This document shows positions 1 to 7,509 of a stretch of DNA of 53,348 bases, one piece after another; position 1 is the stretch's first letter, and every line of letters begins with the position of its first letter. Under the pieces are notes generated by a model. The model saw nothing but the letters and a program-made list of their open reading frames with translations. It made no database searches and was not told the DNA's origin. The stretch is from Gammaproteobacteria bacterium. Lineage in GTDB: Bacteria; Pseudomonadota; Gammaproteobacteria; Steroidobacterales; XN24. The stretch spans positions 1-53,348 of the forward strand of contig JARFQW010000092.1 of the NCBI GenBank assembly GCA_029287575.1, written 5' to 3'. Made by a program: the position numbers and the translations under genes.

Positions 1-73
1 TATTGGAAGGGTGGTCCGGCATAGGCGGGGAATGGTAGGGAAAGGCGTAGCATAGAGAAAGACATCAACTGAA

Positions 74-1927
74 ATGGCACCCATGGAGCAAGGAGACGCG
101 GCCGGACCATCGCCGGCGGACCCGGGGCTGCGGCGCGCGGCGGACGCGCTGGCCTCCGGCCGGACGGACGAAGCGCTCCGCCTGGCGGAGCCGCTGGCCC
201 GCGCCGGCCACGTGGCGGGGATTCTGTTGGCCGCTCAGGCGCATGCCGCCCGGGGGCGGCCAGGGCAGGCCGAACGGCTGCTTCGCGGCGGTGCGGCCCG
301 TCATCCGGGCGAGATCCGCCTCTGGGAGGCGCTCGTCCAGTTTTACCGGCAGCGCGGCCTTGGCGCTCCCGCGGCCGAGTGCCTGGCGCACGCGGCGCGG
401 GCCCACGCGGCGCGGGGCGATCTCGAGCGGGCCCTTGCCTGTCTGGCCCAGGCCCGCGGGCTGGACCCGGGCAATGCCGCGCTGATTCACGACTACGGCG
501 TCGCCTGTTTTCACGGCGGGCACGCCGAAAAGGCCGAAACGGCCTTCCGGGAGGTGCTGCAAGCCGAACCGCGGCACGATCTGGCCCGCCTGAATCTGGC
601 TCGCGCCCTGGAGCGCCTGGAGCGGCTCGATGAGGCCGCTGCGCTCTACAGGGAGCTCATTGCCTCGCGCCCGGACGAGCCGGCTCCCGCCCGGGAGTAC
701 GCGTGGCTGCTGCGATCCGCGGGAGAGTTCGAGGCAGCCGAGCGAGAGTTCCGGCGTGTACTGGAGCGCTGGCCGGCAGACCCCGAAGCTTCGGTCGGTC
801 TGGCCGGTCTGTTGGAAATGCGCGGCGAGGCGGCGGCCGCCCGCGGGCTGCTGGAGGGCCTTCCCGAGGCCGCCCGAGGCCGCCCGGACGGGGCGCTGAG
901 CCAAGCCCGTCTGCTCAGGCGGGCCGGGGAAGCGGCAACCGCCCGAGATCGGCTTTCCGCCGTGGCCGCGGCGGCCGCGCGGGACCCGGCGCTCGCGCCC
1001 CGCTGGCACTTCGAAATGGCTGCGGCCCTCGATGCCCTCGGCGAAGCCGGGCCGGCCTTTGCCGAGGCGACGCTGGCCAACGGCATGCGGGTCACCGGCT
1101 GGGACCGGAACTCGCACCGGGCCTGGGTGGACCGGTTGATTGCGGCCTCCGGCGGCGACGCATTTTCCGAGGAACAGGCGCCGGGCCGTTCTCGCGCGGG
1201 AGCCGGAACGGTCGATTCCGCCGAAGACCAACCCACGCCGTTATTCATCGTGGGAATGCCCCGTTCCGGGACGACCCTGGCCGAGCACCTGCTGACCGGT
1301 TTCGGGAACGTCGTGGCCTGTGGCGAGCGCAACGACATGCTGCGCCACGCCGCGTCGATTACCGGCTATCCGGAGACCCTCGCCAGGCTGGGCGCCGCGC
1401 CGCTTGCCGAGCTGGCGACCGCGTACCTTGGTGATGCGCAGGCCGGGACGATTCTCGTCGACAAGATGCCGGTGAATTTTCTTCATCTGGGTCTGATCGC
1501 CCGCGTGTTTCCCAACGCCAGGGTGATCCACTGTGTCCGCGATCCGCTGGACACCGCCTTGTCCTGCTACTTCCAGGACTTCACGGCGCCGTTTCTCGGT
1601 TTTGCGAACGACCTGGTCGACCTGGGCTGGTACTGGCAGGACTACCGCCGTCTGATGGATCACTGGCGCGCGGTGCTGCCGCTGGCCGTGTTCGAGCTGC
1701 CGTACGAGTCCCTGGTGGCCGATCCCAAGCCCTGGGTGCGCCGGCTCGGGGAGTTCGTGGGCGCCGAATCCGCCTCCGTTGCCGCACCGGATCCCGGCCG
1801 CTTCATCGCGACCAACAGTGCCGCGCAGGTACGCCGGCCCGTTTCGGACCGCGCCGTCGGACGCCACCGGCGGTACCTGGAAGAACTCGCGCCCCTGAGC
1901 CGGCTGTTGAACCTCAGCCCGCGCTGA
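74..1927 (+). CDS. TPR-repeat sulfotransferase
   Basis: A 617-residue protein in two halves. Residues 1 to about 340 are Ala/Arg/Leu-rich helical repeats of tetratricopeptide type. The rest is a sulfotransferase domain: a PAPS 5'-phosphosulfate-binding loop PRSGTT near residue 395, a VDKMPVN segment near 463, and a 3'-phosphate-binding stretch RDPLDTALS near 490. The family moves sulfate from PAPS to a hydroxyl or amine of a sugar, lipid or protein; the acceptor cannot be read from sequence. There is no signal peptide or membrane segment, so it is probably cytosolic. The start at 74 has only a weak upstream GAGAAAG; an in-frame ATG follows three codons later. Its 3' end overlaps the convergent aminotransferase gene by 14 bp. 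Nearby nonulosonic-sugar-type genes suggest a glycan or glycoprotein acceptor (inference). Confidence 0.88.
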   Translation: MAPMEQGDAAGPSPADPGLRRAADALASGRTDEALRLAEPLARAGHVAGILLAAQAHAARGRPGQAERLLRGGAARHPGEIRLWEALVQFYRQRGLGAPAAECLAHAARAHAARGDLERALACLAQARGLDPGNAALIHDYGVACFHGGHAEKAETAFREVLQAEPRHDLARLNLARALERLERLDEAAALYRELIASRPDEPAPAREYAWLLRSAGEFEAAEREFRRVLERWPADPEASVGLAGLLEMRGEAAAARGLLEGLPEAARGRPDGALSQARLLRRAGEAATARDRLSAVAAAAARDPALAPRWHFEMAAALDALGEAGPAFAEATLANGMRVTGWDRNSHRAWVDRLIAASGGDAFSEEQAPGRSRAGAGTVDSAEDQPTPLFIVGMPRSGTTLAEHLLTGFGNVVACGERNDMLRHAASITGYPETLARLGAAPLAELATAYLGDAQAGTILVDKMPVNFLHLGLIARVFPNARVIHCVRDPLDTALSCYFQDFTAPFLGFANDLVDLGWYWQDYRRLMDHWRAVLPLAVFELPYESLVADPKPWVRRLGEFVGAESASVAAPDPGRFIATNSAAQVRRPVSDRAVGRHRRYLEELAPLSRLLNLSPR

Positions 1928-3035
1928 TCGCCGCCCGCAAACGCTCGCAGACCCGGTCCATCGACGCCTCGGACAGCCCTGGGAAGAAGGGCAGGGCCAG
2001 GCAGCGATCCGCGGCCGCCGCGGTGACCGGCAAGGGCCCGCGCCGCGAGGCCGGGTCCTTGGCATAGGGCGGAAGCTGGTGGATGGCCGGGAAGTAGTGG
2101 CCGTTCCCGATGCCGTCGGCGGTCAGCCTGGCCGCCACCCGGTCCCGGAGGCCGGGTCCGGGGGGTACGCGCACGACGTAGGTAAACCAGGCGATGCGCT
2201 CTCCGGGTTCTGCCGGGGCCGGCAGATCGAGTCCGGCCGCTCCCGACAGCCTTTCGCTGTAGCCGGCGGCAAGGCGGGCACGGGCCGCGATCAGCTCCTC
2301 GAGTCGGGTCATCTGCGCCACACCCAGTGCGGCGTGGAGTTCGGACAGTCTGAAATTGAAACCCGGCGCCGGATCGACGAAGGGTTCGCCGCCGCCGGTT
2401 CGCCCATGGTTCCGGAGACGGCGGCAGCGCTCGAGCAGTGCCATATCGTCACTGACAATCGCGCCTCCCTCGCCGGTCGTGATCAGCTTGTTGGCGTAGA
2501 AACCGAAAACGCCGGCCCGCCCGCCCGCGCCGGCCCGAAGACCGTCCCGCTCACTCCCCAGGGCCTCGCAGGCGTCTTCGATCAGGATCAGTCCCGCGGA
2601 ATCCGCGAGTTCCCGAAACGACGCCATGTCGGCAAGCCGCCCGAACAGATGCACAAGCAGGATGCCCCGGGTTCTCGGTCCCACGCGTTCGGCGGCCGAC
2701 CGGGGGTCCAGGTTCAGCGTCACCGGATCGATGTCCGCGAAAACGGGCTGTGCGCCGACCCGCCGGATCGCATTGGCGGTGGCCACAAAGCTCAGGCTCG
2801 TCGTGATCACTTCATCGCCGGGCCGGATGCCGGCGGCTTCCAGGGCCAGCTGAAGGCCGCTGGTCCCTGAGTTTACGCCCACCGCCCCGGCGACCCCCGA
2901 GGTCGTGGCAAGCGCGGATTCGAATGCCTCCAGGGCCGGGCCCAGGCTGAGCCGACCGCTTTCGAGGACGGTCTGCACGGCGGCGCGCTCCGCCGGCCCG
3001 ATATCGGGCCGGGCGAGGGGAATCGGCGGGGTCAA
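1914..3035 (-). CDS. DegT/DnrJ/EryC1-family PLP sugar aminotransferase
   Basis: A 373-residue PLP-dependent aminotransferase of the nucleotide-sugar type. Visible family marks are NSGTSGLQLAL (55-65), the PLP-contacting EDACEALG (153-160) and the Schiff-base lysine K183 in FYANKLITTGEGG. These enzymes transfer an amino group from glutamate to a keto-sugar nucleotide. The hydrolysing 2-epimerase directly upstream on the same strand makes a LegC-like role in legionaminic or related nonulosonic acid synthesis attractive, but PseC, perosamine and other branches share these motifs, so no symbol is given. The ATG lies 60 bp after the epimerase stop, consistent with an operon. The 3' end overlaps the convergent sulfotransferase gene. 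Confidence 0.88.
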   Translation of the reverse strand: MTPPIPLARPDIGPAERAAVQTVLESGRLSLGPALEAFESALATTSGVAGAVGVNSGTSGLQLALEAAGIRPGDEVITTSLSFVATANAIRRVGAQPVFADIDPVTLNLDPRSAAERVGPRTRGILLVHLFGRLADMASFRELADSAGLILIEDACEALGSERDGLRAGAGGRAGVFGFYANKLITTGEGGAIVSDDMALLERCRRLRNHGRTGGGEPFVDPAPGFNFRLSELHAALGVAQMTRLEELIAARARLAAGYSERLSGAAGLDLPAPAEPGERIAWFTYVVRVPPGPGLRDRVAARLTADGIGNGHYFPAIHQLPPYAKDPASRRGPLPVTAAAADRCLALPFFPGLSEASMDRVCERLRAAISAG

Positions 3036-3095
3036 GGGAAACCGTCCGTGGACGCTTGGGCGCCCTCCGGCGTATGGGTGCGACCGGGTTTCAAA

Positions 3096-4277
3096 TCAGC
3101 TGTCGACAAAGGCCGGCGCCCCCGTGGCAGTCAGCGGGAGGGCGCGCTTGTGCAGCAGAGTCGCCCTGTCCGGAGCCCCGGCCAGGAGATCGGCAATACG
3201 CTCCCCGGCGCGGCCGTCTCCGTACGGATTCCGGGTGTCTGCGCAGCGTTGCCGGGTTTCCGGGAGCAGGGCCTCACGGAGGGCCGCGACGATTCGATCC
3301 GTGTCGGCCGGCACGTCGACCACGTTGGCGGCTCGGGTACGGCCCGCCTGGCGGCGGCCGATGTTGACCGTGGGCAGGCCGACGGATGCGGACTCCATGA
3401 TTCCGCTGGACGAGTTTCCGGCAAGCGCACCGGCCTCCCGGAGCAGGGCCCAGTAGAGCGAAGGGTCCAGATTTACCATGAGCCGCGCGTCCGGATGCTG
3501 CGCGCAATACTCGCGGGCCGCCGCCATGATCCGGTAGCTGCCGGCATCGGCGTTGGGGAAGCAGAAAATCACCGGGTGGCCCAGCCTGCGCAGGGCCGTC
3601 ATCATGGCTTCGGCCTCCACGGTCGTATCCCTCTCCAGCGTTACCGGGTGGTAGGCGACGACGCAGCTGCGGCGGTCCACCCGAACGCCGAGCGCGGTCT
3701 CCAGCTCGGCGCGGGTCGCCACGTTCCCGTTCCGGAGATAGTCCAGCGACGGGGCGCCCGTGCAGTGGACGCGCCAGCCTTCCTCGCCCATGGCGCGAAC
3801 CCGCCGGGCGGCCTCGGCGGTTGGCGTGAAGTGCAGGTGGGCGAGCTTGGTCAGCGCGTGCCGCACCGCGTCGTCGATGGCGCCCTCGCTGATCTCGCCG
3901 CCCTCGATGTGGGCAATCGGGATTCGCAGCGCGAGAGCCGCGGACGCCGGCGCCAGCATCTCGTAACGATCCGCGATCAGCAGGAGCATGTCTGGGCGCA
4001 TGCGGGCCAGCGTGTCGGCCAGGGCCAGCGTGGCCACGCCGGTGGTCTTGGCCATGCCCGCATCGCTGTCGGAACTCAGCAGGCACTCCAGCCGTTCCTC
4101 GATGGCGAAGCCGGCGGCCTCGATGTCGTCCACGGTGTGTCCGAAGGCCGGCGACAGGTGGGCGCCGGTGACAATCAGCCGCGGATCCAGATCGGCGTGC
4201 TCCAGCAGGCGCTGCAGCGGCCACCGGAGATGGCCGAAATCCGCCCTCGACGTCGTGAGTACGGCAATCTTGCGCAT
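3096..4277 (-). CDS. UDP-GlcNAc 2-epimerase, hydrolysing (NeuC/LegG family)
   Basis: A 393-residue GT-B-fold epimerase. It opens with RKIAVLTTSRADFG, typical of NeuC, and shows HIEGGE (123-128), the nucleotide-binding GNSSSGIMES (287-296) and NPYGDG (350-355). NeuC/LegG enzymes release UDP while inverting C2 of a GlcNAc-type sugar, giving ManNAc or 2,4-diacetamido-2,4,6-trideoxymannose for sialic or legionaminic acid. The adjacent aminotransferase tilts the call towards LegG, because LegG substrates carry a 4-amino group; this is inference. No NeuB synthase or CMP transferase is inside the window. The ATG at 4277 sits 30 bp downstream of a terminator closing the previous gene, so its promoter must lie in or near that short gap. 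Confidence 0.88.
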   Translation of the reverse strand: MRKIAVLTTSRADFGHLRWPLQRLLEHADLDPRLIVTGAHLSPAFGHTVDDIEAAGFAIEERLECLLSSDSDAGMAKTTGVATLALADTLARMRPDMLLLIADRYEMLAPASAALALRIPIAHIEGGEISEGAIDDAVRHALTKLAHLHFTPTAEAARRVRAMGEEGWRVHCTGAPSLDYLRNGNVATRAELETALGVRVDRRSCVVAYHPVTLERDTTVEAEAMMTALRRLGHPVIFCFPNADAGSYRIMAAAREYCAQHPDARLMVNLDPSLYWALLREAGALAGNSSSGIMESASVGLPTVNIGRRQAGRTRAANVVDVPADTDRIVAALREALLPETRQRCADTRNPYGDGRAGERIADLLAGAPDRATLLHKRALPLTATGAPAFVDS

Positions 4278-4307
4278 GAGCGCATTATTCCCGGACGGAG
4301 GGCAACG

Positions 4308-4335
4308 AAAAAGGCCCGGCGCGTCGCGCCGGGCC
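4308..4335 (-). terminator. Rho-independent terminator of the outer-membrane barrel gene
   Basis: On the minus strand an 11-bp perfect GC stem (GGCCCGGCGCG with CGCGCCGGGCC, 4313-4335) is followed directly by CTTTTTC (A5 on the plus strand at 4308-4312). It lies about 24 bp past the stop of the 4359-4898 gene and separates that gene from the epimerase/aminotransferase pair. Confidence 0.82.
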
Positions 4336-4358
4336 CCGAAGATCGAACCTCTGGTCCG

Positions 4359-4898
4359 TCAGTCCGGCGATCCGAACGGGATCTGGACACCAATGTTGGC
4401 GATCAGGTCCTGCTCGGTGCTGTCCGTGCTGTCCTGGAAATCGAGACGCCAGCGCAATTCGGTGCGCAGGGCAATCCCGCCGTTGTTATCGCCCAGGTCG
4501 GTCAGGAACCCGAAGGCCAGGGACGCGGCGGAGTTTTTGTCGCTGTCGCCTTCGTCCCGGTCCTTGTCGATATAGCCGTAGCCGCCGAGCAGATAGGGGG
4601 AAATGCGGTTGTCACGGTAAAACACCGCCATGGCGTCGATATCGAAGCCCCACATCTCGGTGTCGTCGAATCCGCTCAGGTCGTAGTAGTACGCGCCGAC
4701 CTCCAGGTTCCAGGCCTCGCCCATGACAACACCCGCGGCGATGTGCCCGCCGACGTCGTCATCCACGGCCCGGCTGTTGTCCACCCAGATCACGGATGCC
4801 ATGGGGGCGACGTACCATTGCCCCGGCTGGTCCTTTGCCAAGCCTGCGTTGGAGACCAGGACGCCGGCCGCCAGCGCCACGAGTGCCTTTGTTCTCAT
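4359..4898 (-). CDS. Outer-membrane beta-barrel protein (OmpA-like barrel, no OmpA C-terminal domain)
   Basis: A 179-residue protein with a signal peptide of about 21 residues ending NAGLA. The rest alternates polar and aromatic/hydrophobic residues as expected for an eight-strand barrel: GQWYVAPMASV as first strand, LEVGAYYYDLSG, ISPYLLGGYGY, LRTELRWRLDF, and a last strand ending IPFGSPD. In many gammaproteobacteria such barrels are followed by a peptidoglycan-binding OmpA domain, absent here, so this is a barrel-only protein. It has a strong ribosome site (GGGAGGAGGAG about 5 nt before the ATG) and its own terminator, so it is probably a well-expressed single gene. Substrate or role unknown. 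Confidence 0.8.
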   Translation of the reverse strand: MRTKALVALAAGVLVSNAGLAKDQPGQWYVAPMASVIWVDNSRAVDDDVGGHIAAGVVMGEAWNLEVGAYYYDLSGFDDTEMWGFDIDAMAVFYRDNRISPYLLGGYGYIDKDRDEGDSDKNSAASLAFGFLTDLGDNNGGIALRTELRWRLDFQDSTDSTEQDLIANIGVQIPFGSPD

Positions 4899-5054
4899 TG
4901 TGCTCCTCCTCCCGTGCCGCCTGAAATATTCCGGGAAGCTGATGTGCCGCCGGCGGCTTATTCGCGCTTTGTTTTATAAACGCGCGGATTTGCGAGGGAT
5001 ACTACCGGAAATGTCCGAGGCTTGGGAAGCGTCGCATCCGGCCGTGTACCCCGC

Positions 5055-6938
5055 TCATCCGCCGACGCCGGATTCCTTGACCAGCTCGTCCCGGCGGCGA
5101 AGGATCGCCCGCATCTGATCCTGGATCAGGAGGTCCCCCATCTGGAGCCGCAGCTGTTCCAGGCTCAATCCCTGCAGAGCCTCCACGAGGTCCCCGGACA
5201 TCACCAGGTCCACCTTGCGGATGTCCTTCGGACGACCGGTATTGAGTCGGAAGCCCCGGGAATGGTCGATCAGGTACAGCATCCAGCTGTCCTTGTCGTA
5301 GACGATGTTCTGGAGGGTCCGGTCGACGTTATAGATCAGCGTGTCGAAGGCCACCATCAGGTTGTACTGCTCCGACAGCGGGCACCAGCCGGAGGCCGCC
5401 ACGCCCTGTTCCTTCCGGTCCAGCTCGCTGATCAGGTTCTCCACCCAGAACTGCATGGCGCCGGCCCGGCCATCGATTTCGCGGCCCACCGTTACCGGCA
5501 CGAGGTCGAGCCCCAGCATCCTGTCCAGCTTGTAAGCCGCCACCTCATGCTCCCAGCGATCGCTGTTGTCGACCAGCCGCTGCCTCTGGCGCCGGCTGCT
5601 GGCTTCGATCGGCGTGGATTCCGTCTTGAACAGAGCCGAGTATTCGTTGCCCTGATGCCGGATCGTGACCTTCTGGGGCTTGGTGACTCCCTGGCCCACA
5701 TCCTCGATGGCCACGATCTCTCCCGTTGCCAGGATCCGCTCGAGTTCATCGTCGGTGGTCGCTCCGGGGCGCTGGCCGACGCGGCGAGGCAACGGCTCGA
5801 TCGGAACCGGGCCGGCCTGGCCGGCGTAGAACGCCTGCAGGGTGTTGCCTTCGATAACCAGCGCCGAGGGCCTGCCTTCGTAAACTGCCTTGAGCATGCC
5901 CGTATCAATCATCACCGCGCGGCCCTTCATCCGCGAGTGCTGGGACGAGTCCCGGGTCGGCGTATGCCCGACCACGACCCGCTCGGCCCCGAGGGTCTCG
6001 AGCTGGCGCTGGAGATGGATCACCTCGGTCATGGGATGGCACCATGATGTGCCGCGATACCAGACCGGCCCGTCCGCGTCGAACATGGGGCTGGCCATCA
6101 GGTTCTCGAGCCGGTCGGCGAGATCCGCATCCTCCGCGTTCCTGGCTGCGGCCACGCGGTCATTGAAGGGCGTTTCCGGCCCGAGGGTGCCGGCGGTCGT
6201 GAGTTGCCCGAAGACGTCCAGGTAGGCACGTATGTCGGTGGCCGCCGTGTCGTTGATAGTTTCCGGACCGCGCTTGCTGATCATCCCGGACAATCCGGCG
6301 TGCACGAACGCCGTGCTGTTGATGACAATCAGAACCGGCTTGTCCAGCAGCCAGCGGCCATACGTACCCTCCGGCGAGAACGCGTCGCGATGGGCGAAAA
6401 AGCCCGTGGGGAACGCCGCATCGAAGCTGGCCTGTGCATCGGCGCCGTCGGCCGGGCCCGTTCGTTCGAGCCACGCGGAGTATTCCCGGGCGCGCCGCTC
6501 ATCGCTCGCATCGGCGGCAAACGCCGCGTACTCCTCGGCGCTGACGTAGTCGAGTTCGCCGGTGAGGTTCATCACCTCATGGTTGCCGAGAATCAGGTGG
6601 ACTTTTCCCCCGGCCTCGGCCGCTTCGGATTCCAGGCGCATGAGCAGATCCATCACATCCCGTGACCGGGGTCCGCGATCGACCAGATCGCCGAGGCTGA
6701 CGAGATGGTTCGATCCGCCGCTCCATGCCCCGGTTTCGTCGATCAGGCCGGTCTGCCGCAGCGAGGCAAACAGCTCGTCGTAGGCGCCATGCACGTCACC
6801 CACGGCCACGATGCGGTTCACGCCGTCCCAGCGCCACGGTGTCTGCGCCCCTGCCTCCGGGGCGAGCGCCAGCAAGGCCGCCGGCATCAGCGCCAGGATG
6901 GCGGCGGTGCGCCGCAGCATGTCCATCAGTGTTCTCAT
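5055..6938 (-). CDS. Exported PPP-family phosphatase fused to a FAM20C/HipA-like kinase domain
   Basis: A 627-residue protein with an N-terminal signal peptide (about 1-31, ending EAGAQ). Residues 40-370 carry the PPP/Shewanella-like phosphatase signature in order: GDVHG (47-51), GDLVDRG (83-89), GNHE (118-121), a histidine at 213 and VVGHTP (322-327). All are expected metal ligands or catalytic residues of an active metallophosphatase. Residues about 400-610 resemble the FAM20C/HipA/PI3K-like kinase fold: ALFKTE with candidate ATP lysine K438, an acidic helix WEHE (462-465), catalytic-loop NVDRTLQN with D539 and N544, and LIDHSRGF with metal-binding D558. The signal peptide places both activities outside the cytoplasm. 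Substrate unknown. The ATG at 6938 has a G-rich tract about 10 nt upstream; an ATG five codons in is an alternative start. Kinase assignment is by motif only. Confidence 0.82.
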   Translation of the reverse strand: MRTLMDMLRRTAAILALMPAALLALAPEAGAQTPWRWDGVNRIVAVGDVHGAYDELFASLRQTGLIDETGAWSGGSNHLVSLGDLVDRGPRSRDVMDLLMRLESEAAEAGGKVHLILGNHEVMNLTGELDYVSAEEYAAFAADASDERRAREYSAWLERTGPADGADAQASFDAAFPTGFFAHRDAFSPEGTYGRWLLDKPVLIVINSTAFVHAGLSGMISKRGPETINDTAATDIRAYLDVFGQLTTAGTLGPETPFNDRVAAARNAEDADLADRLENLMASPMFDADGPVWYRGTSWCHPMTEVIHLQRQLETLGAERVVVGHTPTRDSSQHSRMKGRAVMIDTGMLKAVYEGRPSALVIEGNTLQAFYAGQAGPVPIEPLPRRVGQRPGATTDDELERILATGEIVAIEDVGQGVTKPQKVTIRHQGNEYSALFKTESTPIEASSRRQRQRLVDNSDRWEHEVAAYKLDRMLGLDLVPVTVGREIDGRAGAMQFWVENLISELDRKEQGVAASGWCPLSEQYNLMVAFDTLIYNVDRTLQNIVYDKDSWMLYLIDHSRGFRLNTGRPKDIRKVDLVMSGDLVEALQGLSLEQLRLQMGDLLIQDQMRAILRRRDELVKESGVGG

Positions 6939-7063
6939 TAGTCGACGTCCCCCCCCGAAGCCCGCATTTCAGGATAAGCCAGCCGCTGCGGTCATGCCAC
7001 GAAGGGTTGCCGCCGGGGTGTACCTGGCCTACCTTGGCGTTTTCCGCTTTCGGAGATTCCAGA

Positions 7064-7435
7064 GTGCGCCGAGTTGTGACCCCGGGACTGATGCTGGCCT
7101 TGATGCTGGCGCTCGCCGGCTGCGAGTCCACGCTACATGACCCGACGGAGTACCATCGGCACAGCATGAGCGGCCTGCGCGAGGAGCCGGGGAACGCGGA
7201 AACGCTCTGGTTCGAGGTCCGCACGGACAGCCTCTATCCCGAGGACAGCGAGGAGGCCGAGGCGGCGCGCATGAAGTGGCTGCAGGCGTGGCTGGACCGG
7301 CGCGGGCTGTGTCCCCACGGCAACGAAATCGTGGCCCGGGAGGCGATCGACCGATCGGAGATGAATCCCTACGGGTTCAATCTCCGCTACCGGCTGAAGT
7401 GCCTGCCACCCTCGGCGGCAGAGGCCGGCGGGTGA
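7064..7435 (+). CDS. Small lipoprotein of unknown function
   Basis: A 123-residue lipoprotein. The start is taken as GTG at 7064 because GGAG lies 8 nt upstream and the protein then opens with a short basic, strongly hydrophobic leader ending in a lipobox, LALAGC. Longer in-frame openings upstream overlap the divergent phosphatase gene and lose the signal sequence. The mature part is hydrophilic and acidic, with HDPTEYHRHSMSGL near the N-terminus, a segment with WLDRRGLCPHG, and a second cysteine in RLKCLPP; these two cysteines could form a disulfide. I do not recognise a family. Two very short overlapping reading frames lie between its stop and hemN. Confidence 0.7.
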   Translation: MRRVVTPGLMLALMLALAGCESTLHDPTEYHRHSMSGLREEPGNAETLWFEVRTDSLYPEDSEEAEAARMKWLQAWLDRRGLCPHGNEIVAREAIDRSEMNPYGFNLRYRLKCLPPSAAEAGG

Positions 7436-7509
7436 CATGGGTCAAGATCCGGCGCTGCTGGCAGCGCTAGTCTGGGAGCGGGCCGAGGAGGCCAAATGAG
7501 GCTGTTGAC

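Noticed and set aside
7436-7509. FNR or anaerobic box upstream of hemN
   Set aside because: No TTGAT-N4-ATCAA or near match in the short gap; only GTCAAGATCC, which lacks the symmetric half.
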